A stretch of DNA of 17,377 bases from Candidatus Woesearchaeota archaeon (GTDB lineage: Archaea > Nanobdellota > Nanobdellia > Woesearchaeales > DSVV01), in assembly GCA_023267795.1 (NCBI GenBank), contig JAHFMP010000005.1, positions 1-17,377 of the forward strand, written 5' to 3'. The notes beneath the pieces were generated by a model that worked only from the letters and a program-made list of their open reading frames with translations, did no database searches and was not told the DNA's origin. Shown here piece after piece: positions 9,101 to 14,616 of this stretch (its first letter is position 1; each line of letters opens with the position of its first letter). Both the position numbers and the translations under genes were made by a program.

Positions 9101-9168
9101 CAATAAAAAAACAGCCATCAAAAACATTTACTGCACTAGAACAACTTATTAAAGAAAAGAAAAAGTAA
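3142..9168 (+). CDS. Giant cysteine-rich, secreted and membrane-anchored surface protein
   Basis: The 2008-residue product starts with a signal peptide (basic MKKQRMGFR, then a hydrophobic core, cleavage probably near residue 30). The N-terminal third is packed with cysteines, including CC-containing modules, and has Asp-rich calcium-type loops (thrombospondin-3-like) at about 185 (CSDSVDNDADGAID), 220 and 345. A fibronectin-III-like stretch follows at about 421-520. The central region (about 815-1700) is Ig/FN3-like beta sequence with short Tyr/Cys motifs. Three DCGG cysteine repeats begin at 1723, 1771 and 1820. One membrane helix (about 1864-1888) is followed by a Lys/Gln-rich cytoplasmic tail of about 120 residues. 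The topology is large outside, small basic tail inside. The start is GTG; an ATG at codon 6 is an alternative. It leads the pilin-like gene cluster. The likely role is adhesion or host contact, by inference. Domain limits are approximate. Confidence 0.92.
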   Translation: MKKQRMGFRIVFFLTLLLLFSIISLNALAGYCANPDVSSSSWYCSSSGVSQSDCCPSSSSDYGTSGVPASYSECVSDYYSSTDNTVGGKCSDLGCCYLDTDATCDDSSLEGSCKYDEGTWDSSGCSAISECTEGCCIYYEGTAFTYEISSLGFCENVGGDFDSSKTDASSCAILAATYTEADLECSDSVDNDADGAIDYPNDADCSSATDASEATTTAACSDLVDNDGDGSIDTADAGCCGSSSTANEELCELAACSTEEISSSCNCYSADAGIPKEYGTLCEAGNYCCDGICQAETCSGTCSSGEREYCGVDSTTLCLMYKTCDDGTWGPCDKTSACGLEPEVCDDSYDQDGDGLNNCDDLDCYQTKCSDGSDTTACGDKGYYYGGAYVCCSTNDINDCEGDGVFETCGSCACSTTPIDPEIDAIEYTLGAPQLTISWTLACADVSFLLRRCTGTECVSDTTDYTDAERETAFPEVVSETIEDEWKYTDATIGVNQQYCYVVQALYTDGTSTYSEPICVDDSGDAWCQQMATSEFCLDEYGGMTEELTYRVGCTSENKISYIDSCRSSYGSDYICTGPYSDGTTRCAYQSNCATCGDPLGLYATLLYGSASYAGSTTLCSDIPTCYFDYTITTLDAYEECAAVSSCYSYASQSACDEQYNENGYNNKCLQRDCEWIDSNSNGIANDGICKEKTADYARCEACNDAVHNGIFDACTQDRCQEFGVDSADCWLSGLTEQCTDIADFTCTAYEDATSCRGDYNVVIDKETNEVAVASEDALGIGLCYWNGENCYKDANGDGAADADQEDMTAPTTAILSPEKTKTLNITLLARDLNADGSEGSGVAATYYCYTDDSSSCYPDTLIDLESTGLGMITLGDGNGVYDFYYYSIDYAENLEIVQHKIINVDKKAPEIVISYYVSPDTSDPYDASSLTFEIIVDEEAYCIDRFETGESSFENEFNDHFVAKYSDLSDGTYLYTVTCTDSLGNIGNAFVLAQVDADTAIFDSNPALYTDSSSVTLSVKTLQDGTCGFSEGTEEESFEALEEGFEKQDEDGYYLHTREWTINDNGLYFFDVKCELDDGTVHDDEIEFVYDDTAPATDIVDSFGNTFDFSSFYNGEQLAVYLACTDMPDYGFGCNATYYCVDTIECEPTELYDPTNSIDYDLSDVSRLNVCYSSIENTYAGMGGLAEEVRCTEIKVDFYDSELIITNPYDGEAVFLPYVAVTGSVDDPDATEGTAINTVTITVLDTNGKETTYTNIDADDGFSSTIPITLENNDTEYNYITVYGTDRSGATTEAQTVRVRYTTELGDAAIWIVEPTNGVSTNTSFDIVIGTYLEAEKCGYSKNNAALNKSIAMKSVASDTGGEYHYSAAYSIDASKNGIEEYVYIKCLLVNAVEYAETLTIEYDGTTPVIEAIEILNSDGKNPPSIVEEPLDPEVQVTTDDRTKCKYSFDASDGFNTGMTKFYAYDNTSYNTVNNVTIAGLDDLHSYTIYVACQNGAYMTSETETLSFAINTSAASGMYLISPEASSSRSFIITIGTTRTASSCTYGNTSESITTTMSAVAEKEFKTGTITVASDGNYTYYFTCWFVDGEKTDYFMFPVDTTAPVIDFIEDGNVSYSNTSLSAAWSASDSLTEIIYYLYSIGTKPGYNDTFSWTTTTAEEVIVENLSLKNQSTYYWNVKAVNEVSLSSTVKSSDGVFIDASGSGTAKDLNASTIAEVTYHPCSNGEKDSDETDIDCGGSCDSCEAGKDCLVADDCSSINCVSGICQESSCSDSIQNQGESDIDCGGNYCDSCALGQSCTYHRDCASGYCSNKMCTESACNDGIKNGAETGTDCGGSCTPCEEVVLQKSPPASKDDVDKEGMSIWLWLLLVFCLLIVVIGGYYGYIAYMKKKGKLPANFEAFGSIGRKFPALALPKMPQKIQMPTFQKTGLQQKILQQKQQMREKLFGAFEDRKQSAVSEKLPEQKPTIKQREIKLETKEKVGIKKPIKKQPSKTFTALEQLIKEKKK
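8308..8664 (+). repeat. Three tandem DCGG cysteine repeats inside the giant gene
   Basis: Units start at residues 1723, 1771 and 1820 (spacing 48-49). Each begins with Cys-x-(D/N)-(S/G)-x-(K/Q)-(D/N), continues with (E/D)xxTDIDCGG or a close variant, and then has a CxxC pair. Units one and two also carry a second block of the type CxxxxDCxSxxC. The third unit is cut short after CTPC and leads into the membrane helix. Such repeats occur in extracellular stalks of bacterial and archaeal surface proteins. Confidence 0.8.
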
Positions 9169-9169
9169 T

Positions 9170-9760
9170 ATGGAAAAAAAAGAAATAAACAACTATTCAT
9201 TAAAATCTTGCACGAACGAAGTGAGTACAAGACTTTATACTAAAGCACAAACTGCAGAAATTTTCTTTTTTATCCTTGCAATAGTGATTATAGGATTGCT
9301 TCTTTTATTTGGAGTGAAATATATTATGGAACTTGGAACAAAAGTGAATCAAATTGATATTGTACTCTTTAAAACAGATTTAGAATCATATGCAAATGAA
9401 ATAAGACCTGTGTATGGAAAATGGAAAAAACTCGAGATTGATGTTCCGGCAGGAATTGAAAAAGTTTGTTTTGTCCAGCATGAAACATTTACTGAAAGTC
9501 CATTGTATCAACAACAAGAAGGCATTTGTTTAAAAGAAGATGCTGATTATAATTTTCTGATGTGCAATGCGTGGCAGGAAGACAGCACTAGAAATGTGTA
9601 CACTGATCCTTTTGATGAACTAGATGTTGGTATTAACCTTGGTGCAATTGATGTTGGAGATGCAAACACCAATTATCTCTGTATAGATGCTTCTTCGCAT
9701 TTTATAAGAATAAAAATGACAGGAGAAGGAGATAGAGTAGTCATAGAAGCATGGGAGTAA
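9170..9760 (+). CDS. Pilin-like single-span protein with an unusually long N-terminus
   Basis: The 196-residue product has the class III-like junction TKA|QTAEI at residues 24-31, followed by a hydrophobic helix (about 31-52) and a soluble, probably external domain of about 140 residues with four cysteines. Other members of the cluster start only about 5-20 residues before the junction; here there are 26. Most of the extra sequence is encoded by a hairpin element (9201-9237), suggesting that the extension was gained by insertion. The gene starts one base after the stop of the giant gene and has no clear ribosome site, so translation is probably coupled. The external domain is not a family I can name. 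Confidence 0.85.
   Translation: MEKKEINNYSLKSCTNEVSTRLYTKAQTAEIFFFILAIVIIGLLLLFGVKYIMELGTKVNQIDIVLFKTDLESYANEIRPVYGKWKKLEIDVPAGIEKVCFVQHETFTESPLYQQQEGICLKEDADYNFLMCNAWQEDSTRNVYTDPFDELDVGINLGAIDVGDANTNYLCIDASSHFIRIKMTGEGDRVVIEAWE
9201..9237. repeat. Hairpin element inside the 5' end of a pilin-like gene
   Basis: Arms TAAAATCTTGCAC (9201-9213) and GTACAAGACTTTA (9225-9237) pair at 11 of 13 positions around the loop GAACGAAGTGA (9214-9224). The loop closely matches the loop of the hairpin at 2181-2253, read on the opposite strand (GAGCGAAAGTGA). The arms are unrelated between the two. Both could be copies of one small dispersed element. Confidence 0.55.
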
Positions 9761-9770
9761 CTATGGCAAC

Positions 9771-10847
9771 ATGGCAATAGCAAAAAACAAGAATGGACAA
9801 ATAGATGTTCAGTTTCATTGGATATTCATTATACTCATTGGTGCAATCATTCTTTCTTTTTTTGTTGGCCTGTCTGTTTGGTATAAAAATACACAGGAAC
9901 AAAAAAATACTGCAAATATTGTTGTTGCATTGGATTCAGTGCTTGATACTGCAAAAGAAAGCCCAAAAACAGCACGAACAACTACTATTCCAGACATTAC
10001 TCTTTCATTTACCTGCTCTTCAGATGAATGCAATGACTATGGCTGTGCTTCTGCGTTTTCAGGAGGAGGAATATCTCATGGAACAGAAACAGAAATTCTT
10101 TTTTCTCTAAAAGAGCTTTCTGGAAATGACTTAATTACATGGGCACTAGAATGGAAACTTCCTTATACAATTTCAAATTTTTTGTATGTCACCACAGACA
10201 ATGTGCGTTATATCTTTGTTTATGATGAAGAGCATAAAGAACTTGCCTATGCTGTTACTTCGCTGCTTGCAGAAAATGATTATCTTACAAAAGAAACAAT
10301 AAAAATAGAAGAGCCTTCTGATTTTGCAATTATAGATAAAAATGATAATTTTGTGAGAATTGTTGCATTTTTGGATTCTGACAGCTTGTCTGAAACTACA
10401 GTAGAAACTGCTCTTGGAGAAAACAGTGCTAATAACAAAAAATGGGATATTATCTATGTTGATGGCAGTGAAGAAAGTGGAACTATTTATTTTTCTGAAG
10501 AAAGTGTTTCAGTTTCATATGCAGGACTCCCTCTTTTGCTGGGTGCAATTTTTTCTGCAGATAGAGATTTTTATATGTGTAATGTCAAAAAAGCTGCACT
10601 TCAGGGAAAAGTAGTGAGTGCAGTTTATTTAGAGAGAACAAAAGCATTGTATGATGCAGTAAGCGCTGTTCCTGAGAAAAGCTATTGCAGCTATTATTAT
10701 GGACAAGATGTTCAAGAAGCAATAACAACTATAATGGAAAATGTTGATATACTTTTGTCAAATTCCATTGCATTCTCTTCTGCTGTTCAAGAGTTGATGG
10801 ATAACAATAATTATGCTGTTATTAAGAATTGTCCACGGGTGTATTAA
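9771..10847 (+). CDS. Pilin-like single-span protein with a large external domain
   Basis: The 358-residue product begins with a short basic stretch and the junction KNG|QIDVQ (residues 8-14), then a membrane helix (about 16-36). The rest is a soluble domain, with a cysteine cluster C82-x4-C87-x4-C92 and later cysteines near the C-terminus, as expected for a disulfide-containing external domain. It lies ten bases after the preceding gene and directly abuts the next start. An ATG at 9763 in another frame stops after five codons and is not used. The family is not recognised, but the N-terminus, Gly-Gln before an Ile/Phe-rich helix, is typical of the cluster. Confidence 0.85.
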   Translation: MAIAKNKNGQIDVQFHWIFIILIGAIILSFFVGLSVWYKNTQEQKNTANIVVALDSVLDTAKESPKTARTTTIPDITLSFTCSSDECNDYGCASAFSGGGISHGTETEILFSLKELSGNDLITWALEWKLPYTISNFLYVTTDNVRYIFVYDEEHKELAYAVTSLLAENDYLTKETIKIEEPSDFAIIDKNDNFVRIVAFLDSDSLSETTVETALGENSANNKKWDIIYVDGSEESGTIYFSEESVSVSYAGLPLLLGAIFSADRDFYMCNVKKAALQGKVVSAVYLERTKALYDAVSAVPEKSYCSYYYGQDVQEAITTIMENVDILLSNSIAFSSAVQELMDNNNYAVIKNCPRVY

Positions 10848-11354
10848 ATGCAGACAAAAATTCGAACAAAAAAAGCACAAAAAGCACAGCTCAAAACAGG
10901 AGAAACAATTATTGTACTAATTATCTTTTTTATTCTTCTTGCTGGTGGCATGATATTTTATGCAAAGATCCAAAAGTATACAACTTCACAAAAAAAACAA
11001 GAAACAGCAGCAGTTGACGCAATTTCTATAGAACAAAGAATTAGACATATGACAGAGATTCCATGCAGTATTGATGGAACTATTATATTTGACTGCTATG
11101 ATCTTGAAAAAATTAAGGGGTTGCAAAAAACAATTCCAGACTACATGCTATATTACAACAGTGTTATTTTTAAGAATTCGAAAGTAACAATAACATCTGT
11201 GTATCCTGTTGCAGAAGAGATTTTGCTTTTTGATGCTGAAACCAGAGAAATTAGTACTGGGACTCAACCATACAGAACTCCTGTCACTCTTTATGATCCA
11301 CTGACTAATATGTATAGTTTTGGTTATATTACTATCGAGGTGTTTACTTCATGA
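10848..11354 (+). CDS. Pilin-like single-span protein
   Basis: The 168-residue product has a strongly basic N-terminus (KIRTKKAQKAQLK) and the junction KTG|ETIIV at residues 16-23. A membrane helix follows (about 20-41) and then an external domain of about 125 residues with only two cysteines (PCSIDGTIIFDC), likely a disulfide. The ATG directly follows the stop of the preceding gene, and the stop overlaps the next start by ATGA. An alternative processing site KKA|QKAQ near residue 10 is less likely because the helix begins after TGE. Function is inferred only from its place among pilin-like genes. Confidence 0.85.
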   Translation: MQTKIRTKKAQKAQLKTGETIIVLIIFFILLAGGMIFYAKIQKYTTSQKKQETAAVDAISIEQRIRHMTEIPCSIDGTIIFDCYDLEKIKGLQKTIPDYMLYYNSVIFKNSKVTITSVYPVAEEILLFDAETREISTGTQPYRTPVTLYDPLTNMYSFGYITIEVFTS

Positions 11355-11872
11355 AAAAAAGAGGACAGGTAGAGATTATAGGGTTGATGATTATAGTAAT
11401 TATTCTATCTCTTGCACTGCTTTTTGTTATTAAAGTAGTTTTTACAAAGAAAAATCCTGATGTTTCGCAGAATTATCAAACAAACACACTTGTCGAAGCA
11501 TTTGTGAATACTCTATTCCAAACATCTTCTGGCTGCACCACTGATACCACAATTCAAGATTTGCTTGTTGACTGCGCAAAAAATCCATTCTCTAGTGGAA
11601 CAATAATGTGTAGTGATGGAAGAAGTTCTTGTCAATATGCAAATGAGACAATTGCATATATTTTGCAACAAACAATTGACAAGTGGGGTTTTCAAAACAC
11701 AGGTTATGAATTTGTTGCTGTTGCACCTCCAAATCAACAAATAGTGTATTATGGATCAGGAAATCTTTCTGCATCACTGGCTGGAGAGACCACTCCATTC
11801 ACTTTGCGCTTATATCCCAGCCAGCAATATTTACATGTCTATTTATGCATTGGAGGATGCGGATTGACGTAA
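11351..11872 (+). CDS. Pilin-like single-span protein, KKRGQVE type
   Basis: The 173-residue product begins MKKRG|QVEIIGL, a clean class III-like start with glutamine after the glycine, then a helix to about residue 27. The external domain has cysteines in pairs, including CTTDTT near residue 56 and the C-terminal CIGGC. The gene overlaps the preceding one by four bases. Its stop is followed by a TATA-like box for the next gene, so it may end the first transcription unit that starts at the giant protein. Confidence 0.87.
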   Translation: MKKRGQVEIIGLMIIVIILSLALLFVIKVVFTKKNPDVSQNYQTNTLVEAFVNTLFQTSSGCTTDTTIQDLLVDCAKNPFSSGTIMCSDGRSSCQYANETIAYILQQTIDKWGFQNTGYEFVAVAPPNQQIVYYGSGNLSASLAGETTPFTLRLYPSQQYLHVYLCIGGCGLT

Positions 11873-11874
11873 CA

Positions 11875-11882
11875 TTTAAATA
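11875..11882 (+). promoter_or_regulatory. Possible internal promoter before the 11918 gene
   Basis: TTTAAATA lies 43 bases before the ATG at 11918. A start of transcription about 25 bases downstream, near 11905, would place the ribosome site GAGGTG (11906-11911) at the very 5' end of the message. It is plausible, but the match is modest in AT-rich DNA. Confidence 0.4.
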
Positions 11883-11917
11883 GAATAAAACAGGCTGTTT
11901 GCAAAGAGGTGGTTCTT

Positions 11918-12232
11918 ATGAAGAATATAGGAAAAAATATATGGAAAAAAGGACATGGTATGTCTATAAAAGGACAAGGAATGTCTATTAATGTGATTAT
12001 TATTGCAGTTCTTGCATTATTGGTTCTTGTCGTGTTGGCATTTATTTTTACAGGCAAGATTGGAAAGTTCAGCACCACAACAGCAAACTGTGAAGCGATT
12101 AGTGGGGGAAAATGTGAAATTGACTGTTATTATCTTGGAAGCAACTATGTACAGGATAGTTCCAGAGTTTGTTTAGACAACAATGGAGAAGTTGACACTA
12201 CAGAAGTTTGCTGTGTTAAGGTAGGTGGATAA
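11918..12232 (+). CDS. Small pilin-like protein with one six-cysteine module
   Basis: The 104-residue product has a duplicated basic/glycine stretch (residues 11-24), then a helix (about 25-45) ending FTGKIGKF. A compact C-terminal domain has six cysteines: C58, C66, C70, C85 and the pair C98-C99. Order and the closing CC match the doubled module of the 15832 product, and the helix exits are alike (AFIFTGKIGKF and AFVLTGRISIF), so the two are paralogues. The ATG at 11918 is chosen because GAGGTG (11906-11911) lies six bases before it; the in-frame GTG at 11909 overlaps that site. A disulfide-knotted cap on a pilin-type helix is the likely architecture. Confidence 0.88.
   Translation: MKNIGKNIWKKGHGMSIKGQGMSINVIIIAVLALLVLVVLAFIFTGKIGKFSTTTANCEAISGGKCEIDCYYLGSNYVQDSSRVCLDNNGEVDTTEVCCVKVGG
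11948..11989 (+). repeat. 21-bp tandem duplication within the signal region
   Basis: Two adjacent 21-bp units (11948-11968 and 11969-11989) differ at three positions and encode KGHGMSI and KGQGMSI. The duplication doubles the presumed peptidase junction (Gly before Met) just before the membrane helix. Confidence 0.8.
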
Positions 12233-12262
12233 ATTTTGTTTTCTTTTTACTACAAAAAAAGC

Positions 12263-12400
12263 ATGCAAAAGACACGATTGTTTTTGAGTAAGAAAGCAAT
12301 GAGTGAAGAATTCCTCATTGGCTTGATATTATTTATTGTTGCATTGCTTGTAGTAGTCTGGATTATTAAAAAAAAATTAGGCAGTATTCTAGGGTTTTGA
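12263..12400 (+). CDS. 45-residue minimal pilin-like protein
   Basis: The small frame encodes a basic start, the junction SKKA|MSEEF (residues 9-17), a helix (about 17-36) and a ten-residue tail (KKKLGSILGF). It consists of little more than the signal region and helix. The charged EE pair just after the junction resembles the conserved glutamate of pilins. It ends one base before the next ATG. The start is uncertain: there is no ribosome site before ATG 12263, while a TTG at 12236 lies seven bases after AGGTGG and would add nine residues. A T-rich stretch at 12234-12249 separates it from the preceding gene. Confidence 0.7.
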   Translation: MQKTRLFLSKKAMSEEFLIGLILFIVALLVVVWIIKKKLGSILGF

Positions 12401-12401
12401 G

Positions 12402-13205
12402 ATGAACACAAAAGCAGATATGAATACAAAACAGCTTATGGTTCTGATTATTGGCATTGTAATATTTCTGATTTTTGTTATGTTTGGAACAAAAGTCTAT
12501 GAATTTATGAAGAGTAAAGGAGATGTTGAAGGATGTCGATTGAGTGTCTTGGCTGCTGCACAATCTCGTTTTGCAGGAGAATCTTCAATTGATTTAGATT
12601 GTCCTAGAAAACAGTTAGTTCTTTCTGAAAAAAGTTATACTGTTAATAATAAAGAAAAGAAGTATGGAAGCAAAGAATATACAACAAATATAAAACTAGT
12701 CTTTGCTCAAGAAATGGCAGAATGCTGGAAGAAAACAGGAGAAGGCTATGTGAATGTTTTTGAAGAAAGTGTTTTGAAAAACAATAATGCCTGTTTAATA
12801 TGCAGTCATATTAAATTTTTAGAATCGCCTAATGAAAATATTGAAACACTAGCAGAATATATAAAAGAAACAAAAATTCCAGCAACTGAATCACAATTTG
12901 AAGATACTACATATTATAACTACATTAACAAAGATTGGAAACAAAAAGCATTCTCTGATGACAGCATTTTTGTCCACATTCTTCAAGCACTTGGAATAAA
13001 TTATGGAACAAAAGAGATTAATACAAATATTTTACTTGATAATGAAGGAGAAATAGATTTTACTAAAGAGTATTATATTCTACTTCTTGGTGTAAAAAAA
13101 GGAGCATTTGAGTTTTATAACGAGGACACCTATTTTATTGTTGTAGGAAGAACAGAAACACTAACAGATCCTAAAATGAGATTTTGCGACTATCTTTACA
13201 ACTAA
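12402..13205 (+). CDS. Pilin-like protein with CW...CxxC domain (paralogue of the next gene)
   Basis: The 267-residue product has the junction TKA|DMNTK (residues 3-10), a helix (about 11-29) and an external domain with C45, C67, C108 and the CxxC pair C131/C134. The stretch ECWKKTGEGYVNVF followed by CLICS is matched in the neighbouring product by SCWYKIGEGKYEVF and CVICS, with cysteines at nearly equal positions. The two are therefore tandem duplicates of one family. The first 12 codons are themselves a rough repeat (MNTKAD, MNTKQL), so the start could be codon 7. It has no glycine-rich C-terminal segment, unlike its paralogue. The family name is unknown to me. Confidence 0.87.
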   Translation: MNTKADMNTKQLMVLIIGIVIFLIFVMFGTKVYEFMKSKGDVEGCRLSVLAAAQSRFAGESSIDLDCPRKQLVLSEKSYTVNNKEKKYGSKEYTTNIKLVFAQEMAECWKKTGEGYVNVFEESVLKNNNACLICSHIKFLESPNENIETLAEYIKETKIPATESQFEDTTYYNYINKDWKQKAFSDDSIFVHILQALGINYGTKEINTNILLDNEGEIDFTKEYYILLLGVKKGAFEFYNEDTYFIVVGRTETLTDPKMRFCDYLYN

Positions 13206-13206
13206 C

Positions 13207-14058
13207 ATGATCAACAAAAAAGCAATGCAAATTGAATTTTTGATTTACTTTTTGATTTTACTTGTTATATTAGTTATTTTTTTACTCTATTATCAAAAAA
13301 CAGCAGAACTCAGCACTGCAAATACTATTGCAGATCAGTGCAGACAAAGTATTACTGTTAATGCAATTGGTCATATTTCTGGACTACAGCTCTATGATGA
13401 AGTACAATGTCCTGTAGAATATACCACCATAGAAGAAACTGAAAGTGAAGAGATTAAAAAAGAGGTTGCAAATAGCCTTGCCAGCTGCTGGTACAAAATA
13501 GGAGAAGGCAAATATGAGGTATTTGATACAAATATTATGAAAACACAATACTGTGTGATCTGCAGTGTTTTAGAATTTGAAAGTGCACCTGATGAAATAA
13601 CAGGACTTGTTTCATATTTAGACCAGAATACTGTTCCTGTTCTGTTTACTGCTGCTACTCCAATGAGTTATACTGATTATTTACAGGGATTTCGTTCTGA
13701 TGCAAACCTAAAACTATTGTATAATCAAGAAACAAGAGATGTTATTTACACAGAAAATAATTATGCAGCTGTTTTCCTGTATGGTAAAAAAGGATATCTC
13801 AATCATATAGCTGCAGGAGCTGTTGGTGCAGGCACTGGCTTTGTGACAGGAGGTATTTTGATTTTTTCAGGAGTTGGCGTACCTGCTGGCCTGTTGGTTG
13901 CTGGAACAACAGTTGCAGGCACTGCTGCTGGATTTGCACTTGGCAGCGACAAAACAGCTGACTGGGAAAGTGCTGTTGCGTTATATCCATATAAAACAGA
14001 AGATTTAAAGAAACTGGATTGTGATATACTTCCAGCAGAACAAAACATTGTTTCTTGA
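13207..14058 (+). CDS. Pilin-like protein with CW...CxxC domain and a glycine-rich hydrophobic insertion
   Basis: The 283-residue product starts MINKKA|MQIEF, a good class III-like junction, then a helix (about 10-29). The external domain has C45, C68, C94 and C116/C119, matching the 12402 product. After KKGY (near residue 198) it contains about 48 residues made mainly of Gly, Ala, Val, Ile and Thr (for example AAGAVGAGTGFVTGGILI), which look like a glycine-zipper hairpin able to enter or cross a membrane. This block is absent from the paralogue. The gene starts one base after the preceding stop. It is the last gene before the toxin-antitoxin-type insertion. Confidence 0.88.
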   Translation: MINKKAMQIEFLIYFLILLVILVIFLLYYQKTAELSTANTIADQCRQSITVNAIGHISGLQLYDEVQCPVEYTTIEETESEEIKKEVANSLASCWYKIGEGKYEVFDTNIMKTQYCVICSVLEFESAPDEITGLVSYLDQNTVPVLFTAATPMSYTDYLQGFRSDANLKLLYNQETRDVIYTENNYAAVFLYGKKGYLNHIAAGAVGAGTGFVTGGILIFSGVGVPAGLLVAGTTVAGTAAGFALGSDKTADWESAVALYPYKTEDLKKLDCDILPAEQNIVS

Positions 14059-14072
14059 ATTATAAGTAAAAT

Positions 14073-14092
14073 TTATAAACAGATGTTTATAA
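14073..14092. promoter_or_regulatory. 20-bp palindrome over the TATA box of the MNT-HEPN pair
   Basis: TTATAAACAGATGTTTATAA has two perfect 9-bp arms around a central GA. Its left half contains the TATA-like TTATAAA, and the ATG of the nucleotidyltransferase gene lies at 14103, about 27 bases after the centre of that box, so the message is probably leaderless. A repressor on this palindrome would block TATA-binding protein. The encoded protein has a winged-helix domain, so autoregulation is the simplest reading. Confidence 0.65.
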
Positions 14093-14107
14093 TATTAAAC
14101 AGATGTT
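14077..14107 (+). repeat. Direct repeat of 11 bp, 20 bp apart, spanning promoter and start codon
   Basis: AAACAGATGTT occurs at 14077-14087 and again at 14097-14107. The second copy contains the start codon ATG. The offset of exactly 20 bp is two helical turns, so a dimer bound at the palindrome could contact the second copy from the same face. Confidence 0.55.
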
Positions 14108-14615
14108 GAAAGTTTTTGCTGATCTCAAACCTTTTTTTGAAGACAATTATAAAAGGATTAGTGTCAGGGAATATGCAAAAATCATAGGTTTAAGCCCTGC
14201 TACTGCATCAAAAATTCTTGAAAATTACCATAAGGAGGGGATATTAAAGAAAGAGAAGGATAGGATGTATATTTACTATTTTCCACAAAGAGATTCTATT
14301 CTCTTTCGGGATCTCTCTAGATTACACTGGAGATTTGTTTTTGAAAGAATAGGATTATTGGCATATTTCGAAAAAGAGTTTGCTCTTCCTATTGTTATTT
14401 TATTTGGATCCTGCGCAAAGGGAGAAGTTGATCCGCATTCAGATATTGATATTGCTATTTTCAGTCCTGCAAGAAAAGAATTGCGCTTCAATATATTTCA
14501 GAAAAAATTAAAACGAGAAATTCAGGTTTTTAGATTTGTATCACGTGACACTGTAACAAATAAAGAACTTCTGAACAATATTTTTACTGGATATATACTT
14601 TTAGGGAGTTGGTGA
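14103..14615 (+). CDS. Winged-helix / minimal nucleotidyltransferase fusion (MNT antitoxin type)
   Basis: The 170-residue product has an N-terminal winged helix-turn-helix (about 15-60; ISVREYAKIIGLSPATASKI as recognition part) and a C-terminal nucleotidyltransferase of the Pol beta superfamily. The active-site signature is G102-S103 ... S113-D114-I-D116 (FGSCAKGEVDPHSDIDIAI). The third carboxylate expected on a later strand is not obvious (REIQVF near 138-143). In MNT/HEPN modules the MNT protein is the antitoxin and in studied cases modifies HEPN with AMP; here it may also bind its own promoter. It is followed after one base by the HEPN gene, whose ribosome site lies in its last codons. It interrupts an otherwise uniform pilin-like cluster, suggesting insertion. 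Confidence 0.92.
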   Translation: MLKVFADLKPFFEDNYKRISVREYAKIIGLSPATASKILENYHKEGILKKEKDRMYIYYFPQRDSILFRDLSRLHWRFVFERIGLLAYFEKEFALPIVILFGSCAKGEVDPHSDIDIAIFSPARKELRFNIFQKKLKREIQVFRFVSRDTVTNKELLNNIFTGYILLGSW

Positions 14616-14616
14616 T

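Noticed and set aside
11909..11917. GTG start three codons upstream for the 11918 gene
   Set aside because: The GTG is part of the GAGGTG ribosome site that is ideally placed for the ATG at 11918.
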